DNA of 64,000 nt from Pseudomonas fluorescens (GCF_902497745.1 NZ_CABVHJ010000012.1:62001-126000), one strand, 5' to 3'; counted from the first letter of the stretch, positions 1 through 9,432 are shown. Program-made: numbers and translations. Notes: generated from the sequence alone by a model not told the origin.

Positions 1-439
1 TCGCCACCAGCACCAGCCCGACAATCAGATTAAGCCCCACCACCCGGCGAATCCGCCCCAACACCGCCGCACCCGCCGGCCAGTCCTTCGCTTCCACCGC
101 TTTACGCAGCTCAGGCAGCATCAACCCCTGAATGCGGATAAACAGCGCCGTCATCACCACATACAGCCCCATCATCACCTGCACATATTTCGGCGCGGTA
201 TCAAAGCCGACCTGCTGCAAATGCAACATTCCCACGCCGCTGATCGGCAACAGGATCACCGCAACCCAGACCCAACGGAAAAAACCTTGAAACACTTCCA
301 CCCACAAGGTCAGTCGGGCTGGGCCGTCGAGGGCCTTCACAGCCGCCGGGCGCAGGACCATCCAGGCGAAAAACATGCCGCCGACCCAGACCAGGGCGGA
401 CAAGACATGCAGCGGGTAGACGAGGCTAAAAAGTGTCAT
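1..439 (-). CDS. CopD-family integral membrane protein (partial)
   Basis: The gene starts with ATG at 439 and runs off the left edge, so about 146 N-terminal residues are visible and the C-terminus is missing. The protein begins MTLFSLVYPLHVLSALVWVG and has at least four hydrophobic segments, including one near the N-terminus with a His and a WVGG stretch, one with a GVGMLHLQQ loop, and one around VMMGLYVVMTALF. This layout matches the short CopD-like four-helix membrane proteins commonly found next to dinG in Pseudomonas. The family is named after copper-resistance CopD, but a copper role for this short form is not established. It is divergent from dinG across about 100 bp. Confidence 0.7.
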   Translation of the reverse strand, partial: MTLFSLVYPLHVLSALVWVGGMFFAWMVLRPAAVKALDGPARLTLWVEVFQGFFRWVWVAVILLPISGVGMLHLQQVGFDTAPKYVQVMMGLYVVMTALFIRIQGLMLPELRKAVEAKDWPAGAAVLGRIRRVVGLNLIVGLVLVA

Positions 440-539
440 TGGGTTACTCCGTTCTGCGCAGGATCGATTCGCGGGGTATGATAGCCGCCGATCCAAACCA
501 CTGAAAATTTATCCAGCGTTTTTTTGCGCCCGACACTCA

Positions 540-2684
540 ATGATCAGCACTGAACTCAAAACCACGATCCAGGGCGCCTATTCGCGTTTTCTAGAGGCCA
601 AGAGCCTAAAACCGCGTTATGGCCAGCGCCTGATGATTGCTGAAATCGCCAAAGTCCTCGGGGATATCGACACCGACGACGAAGGCCGGCGCAGTGGCGA
701 CCCCGCGATTGTTGCGGTGGAAGCCGGCACCGGTACTGGCAAGACAGTTGCCTACAGCCTGGCCGCGATCCCGACCGCGAAACTGGCCGGCAAACGCTTG
801 GTCATCGCCACCGCGACCGTGGCCCTGCAAGAGCAAATCGTCTACAAGGATTTGCCCGACCTGATGCGCAACAGTGGGCTGAACTTCAGCTTCGCCCTGG
901 CCAAGGGTCGTGGTCGCTACATGTGCCTGTCCAAACTCGACATGCTCTTGCAGGAAGGCCACGCGCAAACCGCCACCGCCCAGCTGTTCGAAGAAGAAGG
1001 CTTCAAGATCGAGGTCGACGAGGCCAGTCAGAAGCTCTTCACTAGCATGATCGAAAAGCTTGCGGGCAATAAGTGGGACGGCGACCGTGACAGTTGGCCG
1101 AATGCGCTGGAAGACGCCGACTGGGCGCGCCTGACCACCGATCACAGCCAGTGCACCAATCGTCATTGCCCGAACTTCGGCCAGTGCGCCTTCTACAAGG
1201 CCCGCGAAGGCATGGGCAAGGTTGACGTCATCGTCACCAACCACGACATGGTCCTGGCTGACCTGGCGCTGGGCGGCGGTGCGGTACTGCCGGATCCGCG
1301 CGACACCATCTACGTGTTCGACGAAGGGCACCACCTGCCGGACAAGGCCATCGGCCATTTCGCTCACTACACACGCCTGCGTTCCACTGCCGACTGGCTG
1401 GAAACCACTGCAAAAAACCTCACCAAACTGCTGGCCCAACATCCGCTACCGGGCGACCTCGGCAAATTGATCGAGCAGGTGCCGGAGCTGGCGCGCGAGA
1501 TCAAGGCCCAGCAGCAGTTCATGTTCAGCGCCTGCGAGCAGGTCGCCGATTTCAAACCCGGCGAAGACGTCGAGGGCCGTGAGCGGCCGCGTCATCGCTT
1601 CGTCGCCGGGGTGATTCCCGAGCACATGCGCGAAATGGGCATTGAGCTGAAAAAAGGCTTTGCCCGTCTCAACGATCTGTTCACGCGCCTGACCGACCTG
1701 CTCAAGGAAGGCATGGACGGCGAGGTCAACATCGGCATCGCCAGCAATCAGGCCGAAGAGTGGTATCCGCTGTTTGGCAGCCTGTTGTCCCGTGCCTCGG
1801 GCAACTGGGAACTGTGGACAGCGTTCACCGCCGAAGACCCGGAAGACAGCCCGCCGATGGCGCGTTGGCTGACCCTGGCCGAAAGCGGTTCGCTGTTCGA
1901 CATCGAGGTCAATGCCAGCCCGATTCTGGCGGCGGAAACCTTGCGTCGCAGCCTGTGGAACGTTGCCTATGGTTGCCTGGTAACCTCGGCGACCCTGACT
2001 GCGCTGGGCACTTTCGACCGTTTTCGCATGCGTGCGGGTCTGCCGAAAAAAGCCGTCACCGCCGTGGTGCCGAGCCCGTTCCATCACGCCGATGCCGGTG
2101 TGTTGCGCGTGCCCGATCTGAAGGCCGACCCGCGCGATGCCGCTGCTCATACGGCAGCGATCATCCGTGAGCTGCCGGACTTGGTCGAAGGCTCACGCGG
2201 CACCCTGGTGCTGTTTTCCTCGCGCAAACAGATGCAAGACGTGTTCGACGGTCTGGACCGCGACTGGCGCAAGCAAGTGTTCATTCAAGGCAACCTGTCG
2301 AAACAGGAAACCCTGAACAAGCACAAGGCGCGGGTCGATGGCGGTGATTCCAGTGTGCTGTTCGGTCTGGCCAGTTTCGCCGAGGGCGTCGACTTGCCGG
2401 GTGCCTATTGCGAGCATGTGGTGATTGCCAAGATCCCGTTCTCGGTGCCGGATGATCCGGTCGAGGCGGCGTTGTCGGAGTGGATCGAGGCCCGTGGCGG
2501 CAATCCGTTCATGGAAATCTCCGTGCCCGATGCCTCGCTGAAACTGGTGCAGGCCTGCGGGCGTCTGCTGCGCACCGAAGAAGACCGCGGCACCATCACT
2601 TTGCTGGATCGGCGGCTGGTCACCCAGCGCTACGGCAAGGCGATCCTCAATGCGTTGCCTCCTTTCCGTCGTGAAATATCCTGA
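540..2684 (+). CDS. dinG: ATP-dependent DNA helicase DinG
   Basis: This is a 714-residue XPD-like superfamily 2 helicase with 5'-3' polarity. DinG-type enzymes unwind D-loops, R-loops and forked DNA during repair and replication-transcription conflicts. The Walker A motif EAGTGTGKT lies at residues 61-69 and a DEGH box at 261-264. Four cysteines at 129, 205, 210 and 216 have the spacing of the E. coli DinG iron-sulfur cluster. The C-terminal helicase half carries the motif VI-like QACGRLLRTEEDRG. Length is typical. The protein is cytoplasmic. No LexA box was identified in the short upstream region. The call is firm. Confidence 0.95.
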   Translation: MISTELKTTIQGAYSRFLEAKSLKPRYGQRLMIAEIAKVLGDIDTDDEGRRSGDPAIVAVEAGTGTGKTVAYSLAAIPTAKLAGKRLVIATATVALQEQIVYKDLPDLMRNSGLNFSFALAKGRGRYMCLSKLDMLLQEGHAQTATAQLFEEEGFKIEVDEASQKLFTSMIEKLAGNKWDGDRDSWPNALEDADWARLTTDHSQCTNRHCPNFGQCAFYKAREGMGKVDVIVTNHDMVLADLALGGGAVLPDPRDTIYVFDEGHHLPDKAIGHFAHYTRLRSTADWLETTAKNLTKLLAQHPLPGDLGKLIEQVPELAREIKAQQQFMFSACEQVADFKPGEDVEGRERPRHRFVAGVIPEHMREMGIELKKGFARLNDLFTRLTDLLKEGMDGEVNIGIASNQAEEWYPLFGSLLSRASGNWELWTAFTAEDPEDSPPMARWLTLAESGSLFDIEVNASPILAAETLRRSLWNVAYGCLVTSATLTALGTFDRFRMRAGLPKKAVTAVVPSPFHHADAGVLRVPDLKADPRDAAAHTAAIIRELPDLVEGSRGTLVLFSSRKQMQDVFDGLDRDWRKQVFIQGNLSKQETLNKHKARVDGGDSSVLFGLASFAEGVDLPGAYCEHVVIAKIPFSVPDDPVEAALSEWIEARGGNPFMEISVPDASLKLVQACGRLLRTEEDRGTITLLDRRLVTQRYGKAILNALPPFRREIS

Positions 2685-2779
2685 GACAACGGTGGGCAGT
2701 TTTGCCCGCCGTGTTGTCTATCTCTCTGCCATCGCTTTTCCATTGGCCATTGTTGGTCGTTAGGGAGAACTCCGTTCTT

Positions 2780-5260
2780 ATGATCCGCCGTTCGTTGCCT
2801 GCCGTATTTGCCTTGATCTTCGCCACGCCGCTGTTCGCGGCGCCTGCGGGTCAGCAGACCCTGTTCAACTTTGTTCGTCCTGCCGACGTGGTGAAAATCG
2901 CCACAGAGAATGCTGATCTGCCGCAAGCGAATGCCGAGCAAACGCCTGAGGGCGAAGTGCTGCGCCGGGTGACCTTCAACCCGGTGGCCCGCCCGACGTT
3001 GCGCCTGACTCCGCAAACCGGCGCGTGGGACTGGTCGCAATCGGGAATGATGACCCTGCGCTTACAGAGCGCAATGGACTGGGCGCTAACGGTCTACGTG
3101 CAGATCCAGAGCAATGACGGCCGCACGCTGGTCAGCCGCGTCGACCTGCCGGCCGGCCCTGCGCAAACCCTTTTGGTACCGCTAGTGGCGTCTAGCCCGC
3201 TGAGCCAAGGCATGAAAGCCGGGCCGCCAATGCCGATGACAGTCGATGGTCAGCGGATCCTGCTGGCCGCCAGCAGCGGCGAAATCGATCGCAGCCAAGT
3301 GGTCTCGGTGAGCCTGTCGATGGATCAGCCGAAAGTCGCCCAGAGCCTACTGCTCGAGCGTTTTGGCGTGCAGGACGGCGAAGCGGTCAACCAGGCAGTG
3401 TACGGCAGTCTGGTCGACGCCTACGGGCAGTCGACCCGCAGCAAGTGGCCGGAAAAAGTCGCCAATGACGAACAACTGAAATCCGCTGCCGCCAAGGAAC
3501 AGCAGCAGCTGAAAACCTGGCTGGCCGAGCGCGAGAAGGCTTCGCTGGACAAATTTGGCGGCTGGAACAAAGGCCCGGCCTTCAAGGCCAGCGGTTTCTT
3601 CCGCACCGAAAAGCGTGATGGTCGCTGGTATCTGGTCACGCCTGAAGGTCACCCGTTTTACTCGCTGGGTGTGAACACCGTCAGCCCGCAGGTCAACCAG
3701 ACCTACGTGGCCGGGCGTGAATACATGTTCGAATCTCTGCCTAAGCCGGAAGAACCACTGGCCAAGTATTTTGGCGAGGGTGACAACCGTGGCGGCAACG
3801 GCGTCGATCAGGGCCGCGGTTATGGAAACGGGCGTTGGTATGACTTCTATGGCGCCAACTTGCAACGTGTCTACGGTGACCCTTGTAAAGCGGACAGTGA
3901 GAGCAAGTCCGGGGTGGCAGAAGCGGCTAAATCCGAGGCCGCTGAAACCGCCGCCGTAAAAGCCGCGCAGCCTGCTGCTGTACCCGCTGAACCGAAGTCC
4001 GGAGTTGCCGAAGCCGCGCAGACTGACGCAGTGCAAGCAACCAGCGAAAACGCTGCTCCGCCGTGCAAGGCAAGCATCGATGAACAGCGATGGACCGGTC
4101 ACACCCTCGATCGCCTGCAAGCCTGGGGCTTCAACACCGTCGGTAACTGGAGTGCAGATTCGCTCAGTGATGCCGAGCGTGTGCCGTACACCTTGCCGCT
4201 GTCGATCGTCGGCGACTACACCAGCATCAGCACTGGCAGCGACTGGTGGGGCGGTATGCCGGATCCATTCGATCCGCGTTTCGCCATGGCCACCGAGCGC
4301 GCCGTCGCCATCGCTGCCCGCGATCACCGTGACGATCCATGGCTGATCGGCTACTACGCCGACAATGAGCTGGCGTGGGCCGGTCCCGGCGATGATCCGA
4401 AATCCCGCTACGCGCTGGCCTATGGCACGCTGAAAATGACCACCGACGTGCCGGCCAAGCGTGCGTTCCTCAAGCAATTGCGCGACAAGTACCGCAATCA
4501 GGCCGGGCTGTCGAAAGCGTGGGGCATTGATCTGCCCGCGTGGGAATTGATGGAAGATCCGGGCTTTGTACCGCCGCTGCCGAACCCGGAGCACCCGGAA
4601 ATCGAGGCTGACTTCAAATACTTCCAGAAAGTTTTCGCCGATACCTACTTCAAAACCATCTCCGACTCGCTGAAATGGCACGCGCCGAACCAGTTGCTGC
4701 TTGGCGGCCGTTTCGCCATCAGTACGCCGGAAGCCGTGGCGTCCTGCGCGCAGTATTGCGATGTGCTGAGCTTCAATATGTACACGCTCAAACCGCAGGA
4801 TGGTTATGACTTTGCTGCTTTGGGGGCTTTGGATAAACCGGTAATGATCACCGAATTCAACTTTGGCTCAGCGGATCGTGGCCCGTTCTGGGGCGGCGTC
4901 ACGCCAGTGGCCAAGGAAGAAGATCGCGGCCCGGCTTACGCCAACTTCCTCAAGCAGGCCTTGAGCGAACCATCGATTGTCGGCGTGCATTGGTTCCAGT
5001 ATCTCGATCAACCGGTGACCGGGCGTCTGCTCGATGGCGAGAATGGTCACTTTGGTCTGGTCGGGGTGACGGATCTGCCGTATCAGGGTTTTGTCGAGGC
5101 AGTGCGCAAAAGCAATTTGCAGGCCATTGATCAGCTTGGCAAAGAGGCTGAGAAAGCGGCCGCCGCAGCAGGGCATGAGGCTGAAGGCGGGCGCAAGGGC
5201 GAGGCCGGTAAAGGGCCGGGGGCAGGGCATGCCGGTGGTCATTCCGGCAATGGTCACTAA
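2780..5260 (+). CDS. secreted GH50-like beta-agarase-family glycoside hydrolase
   Basis: The start chosen is the ATG at 2780, because it begins a clear signal peptide (MIRRSLPAVFALIFATPLFA); an in-frame ATG at 2702 would bury it. The mature protein (about 800 residues) has an N-terminal beta-rich region and a TIM-barrel-like region. YYADNELAWAG contains Glu530, the likely acid/base, and MITEFNFGSADRG contains Glu692, the likely nucleophile. These two motifs resemble GH50 beta-agarases. A 60-residue Ala/Glu/Lys-rich insert with an internal repeat (KSGVAEAA twice) sits between Cys369 and Cys429, in the middle of the barrel region. The last 35 residues are a Gly/His/Glu-rich tail. The substrate is unknown; agar is not expected in soil habitats, so another polysaccharide is possible. 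Confidence 0.75.
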   Translation: MIRRSLPAVFALIFATPLFAAPAGQQTLFNFVRPADVVKIATENADLPQANAEQTPEGEVLRRVTFNPVARPTLRLTPQTGAWDWSQSGMMTLRLQSAMDWALTVYVQIQSNDGRTLVSRVDLPAGPAQTLLVPLVASSPLSQGMKAGPPMPMTVDGQRILLAASSGEIDRSQVVSVSLSMDQPKVAQSLLLERFGVQDGEAVNQAVYGSLVDAYGQSTRSKWPEKVANDEQLKSAAAKEQQQLKTWLAEREKASLDKFGGWNKGPAFKASGFFRTEKRDGRWYLVTPEGHPFYSLGVNTVSPQVNQTYVAGREYMFESLPKPEEPLAKYFGEGDNRGGNGVDQGRGYGNGRWYDFYGANLQRVYGDPCKADSESKSGVAEAAKSEAAETAAVKAAQPAAVPAEPKSGVAEAAQTDAVQATSENAAPPCKASIDEQRWTGHTLDRLQAWGFNTVGNWSADSLSDAERVPYTLPLSIVGDYTSISTGSDWWGGMPDPFDPRFAMATERAVAIAARDHRDDPWLIGYYADNELAWAGPGDDPKSRYALAYGTLKMTTDVPAKRAFLKQLRDKYRNQAGLSKAWGIDLPAWELMEDPGFVPPLPNPEHPEIEADFKYFQKVFADTYFKTISDSLKWHAPNQLLLGGRFAISTPEAVASCAQYCDVLSFNMYTLKPQDGYDFAALGALDKPVMITEFNFGSADRGPFWGGVTPVAKEEDRGPAYANFLKQALSEPSIVGVHWFQYLDQPVTGRLLDGENGHFGLVGVTDLPYQGFVEAVRKSNLQAIDQLGKEAEKAAAAAGHEAEGGRKGEAGKGPGAGHAGGHSGNGH

Positions 5261-5273
5261 CTTGTGATGCTCT

Positions 5274-5350
5274 AAAAAGATCGCAGCCTGCGGCAGCTCC
5301 TGCAAGGGAACGCGTTTCTCTGTAGGAGCTGCCGCAGGCTGCGATCTTTT
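5274..5350. repeat. REP doublet, GTAGGAGCTGCCG family
   Basis: Two inverted copies of a GATCGCAGCCTGCGGCAGCTCC element flank a short loop just after the GH50-like gene. The structure can fold into a long hairpin ending in a T-run, so it may also act as a terminator. The same family recurs at 39095 and 46354. Confidence 0.85.
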
Positions 5351-5451
5351 GACTTGGCTTTTAACCGTCTGGCCCGCAGCTGTTCCCAAATCCCTCAAGG
5401 GCTGGAACAATGCGGGCCACTTTGTAGAGCGTTTTCGCGGGGGAGTTGCGG

Positions 5452-6597
5452 GTGCAGATTCAGGGACATTACGAGCTTCAATTCGAAGCGGTGCGCGAAG
5501 CCTTCGCCGCACTGTTCGACGATCCCCAGGAACGCGGCGCAGCCCTGTGCATCAAGGTCGGTGGAGAAACCGTCCTCGACCTCTGGTCCGGCACTGCCGA
5601 CAAGGACGGCACTGAGGCCTGGCACAGCGACACCATTGCCAACCTGTTCTCCTGCACCAAAACCTTTACTGCTGTCACCGCTCTGCAACTGGTCGGCGAA
5701 GGCAAGCTGCAACTGGATGTTCCGGTTGCGCGCTACTGGCCGGAATTCGCCGCCGCCGGCAAAGAATCCGTGACCCTGCGCCAATTGCTTTGCCACCAGG
5801 CCGGTCTGCCAGCCCTGCGTGAATTGCTGGCGCCGGAAGCACTGTATGACTGGCAAACCATGGTCGATGCCCTCGCGGCAGAAGCGCCATGGTGGACGCC
5901 GGGTACTGGCCACGGTTACGCCGCGATCACTTACGGCTGGTTGATCGGTGAATTGCTGCGCCGCGCCGACGGTCGTGGGCCGGGTGAGTCCATCGTTGCT
6001 CGTGTCGCCAAACCTTTGGGTCTGGATTTTCACGTCGGTCTGGCTGACGAGGAATTCCATCGCGTGGCGCATATCGCGCGCGGCAAGGGCAACGCTGGCG
6101 ATGCCGCCGCGCAACGTCTGCTGCAGGTGACCATGCGCGAGCCCACCGCGATGACTACCCGCGCTTTTACCAACCCACCTTCAGTGCTCACCAGCACCAA
6201 CAAACCGGAATGGCGACGCATGCAGCAACCGGCGGCCAATGGCCACGGGAATGCGCGCAGTCTGGCCGGTTTCTACGCTGGTTTGCTCGACGGCAGTTTG
6301 CTCGAAAGCGACATGCTTGAAGAGCTGACCCGCGAACACAGCCTCGGCGAAGACAAGACACTGTTGACCCAGACCCGTTTCGGTCTGGGCTGCATGCTCG
6401 ATCAACCGGACGTGCCCAACGCCACTTATGGCCTCGGCCCCAAGGCGTTTGGTCATCCCGGCGCGGGCGGTTCCATCGGTTTTGCTGATCCTGAGCATGA
6501 TGTCGCCTTCGGTTTTGTGACAAATACCCTTGGGCCGTACGTCTTGATGGATCCGCGCGCGCAGAAGCTCGCGCGGGTGCTTGCCACTTGTCTGTAA
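5452..6597 (+). CDS. serine hydrolase, beta-lactamase/EstB fold
   Basis: The protein of 381 residues belongs to the class C beta-lactamase/penicillin-binding-fold hydrolases, which include esterases and D-aminopeptidases. The SxxK nucleophile motif is SCTK in the segment NLFSCTKTFTAVTAL, and HGYAAITYGWL supplies a Tyr-containing second motif. A GTG at 5452 is preferred because the purine-rich GGGGGAG at 5439-5445 ends six bases before it; an in-frame TTG at 5446 would abut the ribosome binding site. No signal peptide is visible, so it is probably cytoplasmic. The physiological substrate cannot be told from sequence, and a resistance role is not implied. Confidence 0.8.
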   Translation: MQIQGHYELQFEAVREAFAALFDDPQERGAALCIKVGGETVLDLWSGTADKDGTEAWHSDTIANLFSCTKTFTAVTALQLVGEGKLQLDVPVARYWPEFAAAGKESVTLRQLLCHQAGLPALRELLAPEALYDWQTMVDALAAEAPWWTPGTGHGYAAITYGWLIGELLRRADGRGPGESIVARVAKPLGLDFHVGLADEEFHRVAHIARGKGNAGDAAAQRLLQVTMREPTAMTTRAFTNPPSVLTSTNKPEWRRMQQPAANGHGNARSLAGFYAGLLDGSLLESDMLEELTREHSLGEDKTLLTQTRFGLGCMLDQPDVPNATYGLGPKAFGHPGAGGSIGFADPEHDVAFGFVTNTLGPYVLMDPRAQKLARVLATCL

Positions 6598-6710
6598 AGT
6601 TGCATCCGAGGTCCCAGGGTCGGAACCTCAAGCGGTTTTTCGTTTCAAAACGGCTGTTTATCCGGGCGAAAGTGCTCTGATTTTTCATTACTTCATTTTG
6701 TGGATTTTCA

Positions 6711-7817
6711 ATGTCATCTAAAAAGACCCTCGCCCTGGCCCTGTGTGTAGCGATCACCGGTTGTGCACAGACCCCGAAAAACGATGCGGACGGCGGCAGT
6801 TGGTGGCCGTTCGGTTCTTCCGACAAGGTTGCGGCCAAAGAGCCGGCTCCGGCCCCCGCCCCGCTGAAACCTGCGGCCACTGCACCTGTGGCCAAGACTG
6901 AAAGCAGCAGTCCGTGGTACTGGCCGTTCGGTTCCGATGATGAAGCGGTCAAAGCCGACATGAAGGCGGAAGTCGCTCCGGAAGCGAAAAAGCCGGTAGC
7001 CGTTGCCAAAGCTGACGCCGACGCGGGTGGCAAATGGTGGTGGCCGTTCGGCGGCAAGGATCAACCCACCACCAAAGCTGTGCCGATGCCGGATCCGAAA
7101 GTGACCCAGGCCTGGCTCGACGACTACGAGCCGCGTCTGCGTGAAGCGGTCAAGGACAGCAATCTGCAACTCGAACGCCGTGAAAACGTGCTGGTCGTGA
7201 CGGCACCGGTCGAAGGCTCGTTCAACCCGGATCGTCCAGCCATGCTGCTGCCGGTCACCCTCGGCCCGTTCACCCGAGTGGCGAAAATCCTTGAAGCCGA
7301 CCCGAAAACTGCCGTGCTGGTCCTTGGCCATAGCGATTCCAGTGGTGCCGCGCCTGCCAACATCAAACTGAGCCAGGAGCGTGCCCAGTCCATTGCGGCG
7401 ATCTTCCGTCTCAGCGGCTTGCAGCGTGATCGCCTGATGCTGCGCGGCATGGGTTCCGAAGCGCCGCGAGCCGCTAACGACAGCGTTGAGGGTCGTGCCC
7501 TGAACCGTCGCGTTGAGCTGCTGGTGACCCCGCAGAACACCATGGTTGCCCTGCTGAGCAAGTACAACATGCCGGCACCGAAGCCAGTGACCATGGTTGC
7601 TGCGCAGGACGCCAAGCCCGCCGCCAAACCGGTAACCCCGGCTCCTGCGGCGAAAAAAGCTGCTGTTCCGGCAACCAAAAAGGCTCCGGCCAAGAAAGCC
7701 GCTGCCAAGGCTCCGGCGAAAAAAGCTCCAGCCAAGGCCCCAGCGAAGAAAACTGCACCAGCCAAAGCCGCCGCGACCGACAAGAAAGTCGCCGCGACCG
7801 ATGCCACCAAGAAGTGA
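6711..7817 (+). CDS. OmpA-domain lipoprotein with WPFG repeats and basic tail
   Basis: The 368-residue protein starts with a lipoprotein signal (lipobox AITGC, Cys18). Three aromatic repeats follow, each a W-W/Y-W-P-F-G cluster near residues 31, 69 and 106, joined by Ala/Lys/Pro linkers. An OmpA-like peptidoglycan-binding domain covers about residues 165-280 (GHSDSSGAAPANIKLSQERA, and RALNRRVELLV at its end). The last 75 residues are nearly all Lys, Ala and Pro in KKAPAKKA-type repeats, like histone H1 or AlgP tails. It is probably anchored in the outer membrane and bound to peptidoglycan. The purpose of the aromatic repeats and the basic tail is unknown. Confidence 0.85.
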   Translation: MSSKKTLALALCVAITGCAQTPKNDADGGSWWPFGSSDKVAAKEPAPAPAPLKPAATAPVAKTESSSPWYWPFGSDDEAVKADMKAEVAPEAKKPVAVAKADADAGGKWWWPFGGKDQPTTKAVPMPDPKVTQAWLDDYEPRLREAVKDSNLQLERRENVLVVTAPVEGSFNPDRPAMLLPVTLGPFTRVAKILEADPKTAVLVLGHSDSSGAAPANIKLSQERAQSIAAIFRLSGLQRDRLMLRGMGSEAPRAANDSVEGRALNRRVELLVTPQNTMVALLSKYNMPAPKPVTMVAAQDAKPAAKPVTPAPAAKKAAVPATKKAPAKKAAAKAPAKKAPAKAPAKKTAPAKAAATDKKVAATDATKK

Positions 7818-7841
7818 TCCGCTAACGAAAAGGAATGCGCC

Positions 7842-8489
7842 ATGACCCAGGCTCTGGCAGATATGCGTCGTGATTACACCCGGGATGGTCTGACCGAGGC
7901 GCAAGCCCCGGCCGAGCCGTTTGCGCTGTTCCACCAGTGGTTCGCTGACGCGGTGAAAACCGAACAGGCACCGGTGGAAGCCAACGCCATGACCCTGGCC
8001 ACGGTCGACCAGGATGGGCGACCGCACTGTCGCATTCTGCTGCTCAAGGGCCTGGACGAGCAGGGCTTTACCTTCTTCACCAACTACGACAGCGCCAAGG
8101 GCCAGCACCTGGCGGCCAATCCATTTGCCGCCATGACCTTTTTCTGGCCCACCCTCGAACGCCAAGTGCGCATCGAAGGGCGGGTGGTCAAGGTCACTCC
8201 CGCGGAGTCCGATGCGTATTATCAGGTGCGTCCGCTGGGCAGCCGTCTCGGTGCCTGGGCATCACCGCAGAGCCGGGTGATCAACGGACGCGGTGAACTG
8301 GAAGATTTGCTCAAGGCTACCGAGCAGCGCTTCTCCGATACTCAGCCCGACTGCCCGGAACACTGGGGCGGTTACCGCTTGCTGCCTGAGCGCATCGAAT
8401 TCTGGCAGGGCCGTCCGAGCCGTCTGCACGATCGCCTCAACTACCGTGTGCAGGGCGCCGACTGGATTCTTGAACGTCTGGCACCTTAA
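7842..8489 (+). CDS. pdxH: pyridoxine/pyridoxamine 5'-phosphate oxidase
   Basis: The 215-residue protein has the usual length and motifs of PdxH, the FMN-dependent oxidase that makes pyridoxal 5'-phosphate from its pyridoxine and pyridoxamine forms. Visible FMN-site segments are RILLLKGLDEQGFTFFTNY, SAKGQHLAANPFAAMTFFW, and RQVRIEGRV. The C-terminal WQGRPSRLHDRLNY carries the conserved R-x-R/H substrate-binding tail, and the protein ends with ERLAP. It follows the OmpA-like lipoprotein gene by 24 bp and has a good ribosome binding site (AAAGGAA), so cotranscription is possible. Confidence 0.96.
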   Translation: MTQALADMRRDYTRDGLTEAQAPAEPFALFHQWFADAVKTEQAPVEANAMTLATVDQDGRPHCRILLLKGLDEQGFTFFTNYDSAKGQHLAANPFAAMTFFWPTLERQVRIEGRVVKVTPAESDAYYQVRPLGSRLGAWASPQSRVINGRGELEDLLKATEQRFSDTQPDCPEHWGGYRLLPERIEFWQGRPSRLHDRLNYRVQGADWILERLAP

Positions 8490-8494
8490 GCAGT

Positions 8495-8731
8495 CTACCG
8501 AGCGGGATAGCTTGCCGCAGCGGCCTCCAGCCACTTCGGCAGATCCCGGCGCTTGATCTTCTGCGCCTGAGCGCGAGCCAGTTGTTCGAGCATGAAGGCG
8601 CGTTTGTCTTCGTCTTTGCCAGCCAGCGACAGCGCCAGATCGCGATCCATCCAGCGTTTGATCCGCACGTACAACCACCAATGGAAGTACAAACCGGCGG
8701 CAGTGGTGACGACGATGATGAAGTAATCCAT
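8495..8731 (-). CDS. small membrane-anchored conserved hypothetical protein
   Basis: The 78-residue protein has one N-terminal transmembrane segment (MDYFIIVVTTAAGLYFHWWL). A charged, probably helical cytoplasmic part follows (KRWMDRDLALSLAGKDEDKR). It converges on pdxH with only 5 bp between stop codons. I do not recognise a function. Codon use and the orderly topology suggest a real gene. Confidence 0.65.
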   Translation of the reverse strand: MDYFIIVVTTAAGLYFHWWLYVRIKRWMDRDLALSLAGKDEDKRAFMLEQLARAQAQKIKRRDLPKWLEAAAASYPAR

Positions 8732-8911
8732 GAAAATCCTTGGTGTCGGTGGCGCAGATTTGGCAATTTGGCGCTACTGTAGGGGCTATGTCAGGGAAAG
8801 CGTGCAGGCGTCTGTACCGCGCCTGAATGAAAGCCAATTTATCCGGGCTGAGTCGTGACAGGCGTCAAGCCACGGAGTTTAATGACTATATGTTTCTTTG
8901 GAGTTGATGCT

Positions 8912-9376
8912 ATGCGTAAGTCTGTTCTGCTGGTTGCTTCCTTTTCCACGATGGCGATGTTGCTTACCGGCTGCCAATCGAGCCTGACCGGTGACTCCTA
9001 CTCCCGTGACGAAGCGCGTCGCGTGCAGACGATTCGCATGGGCACCATCGAATCCCTGCGCCCGGTGAAAATCGAAGGCACCAAGACCCCGATCGGCGGC
9101 ATCGCCGGAGCAGCAGTCGGCGGCGTCGGCGGCAGCGCCATCGGCGGCGGCAAGGGCAGCATCGTTGCCGCGGTTATCGGTGCGGTGGCGGGTGGTCTGA
9201 TCGGTTCGGCCACGGAAGAAGGCCTGACTCGTACGCAAGGTGTGGAAATCACCGTGCGTGAAGACGACGGCAGCATGCGTGCCTATGTGCAGCAGGTTCA
9301 GGAGAATGAAGTGTTCCGCGTTGGCGAGCGCGTGCGCATCTCCACCGTTGGCGGGACCAGCCGCGTTTCGCACTAA
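8912..9376 (+). CDS. glycine-zipper outer membrane lipoprotein, SlyB/Pcp-like
   Basis: The start chosen is ATG 8912, which begins a lipoprotein signal ending in LLTGC; longer in-frame starts upstream would hide it. The 154-residue protein has a Gly/Ala-rich zipper (GGIAGAAVGGVGG and GAVAGGLIGSATEEG) that can form a helical hairpin in the membrane, followed by a short beta domain (EITVREDDGSMRAYVQQ, GERVRI). This is the architecture of the SlyB/Pcp/OmlA-like lipoproteins, which support outer membrane integrity. A rho-independent terminator follows at once. Confidence 0.85.
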   Translation: MRKSVLLVASFSTMAMLLTGCQSSLTGDSYSRDEARRVQTIRMGTIESLRPVKIEGTKTPIGGIAGAAVGGVGGSAIGGGKGSIVAAVIGAVAGGLIGSATEEGLTRTQGVEITVREDDGSMRAYVQQVQENEVFRVGERVRISTVGGTSRVSH

Positions 9377-9400
9377 GCGATAGCGAGTTGTTGAATAAAG

Positions 9401-9432
9401 CCCTGATCAGGTGACTGGTCGGGGTTTTTTTA
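9401..9432 (+). terminator. rho-independent terminator
   Basis: CCCTGATCAG and CTGGTCGGGG pair with G-T wobbles around a four-base loop and are followed by seven T residues. It ends the lipoprotein transcript and lies downstream of the convergent immunity-gene operon. Confidence 0.8.

Noticed and set aside
5446..5451. TTG start for the serine hydrolase
   Set aside because: It touches the ribosome binding site; the GTG six bases later has correct spacing.
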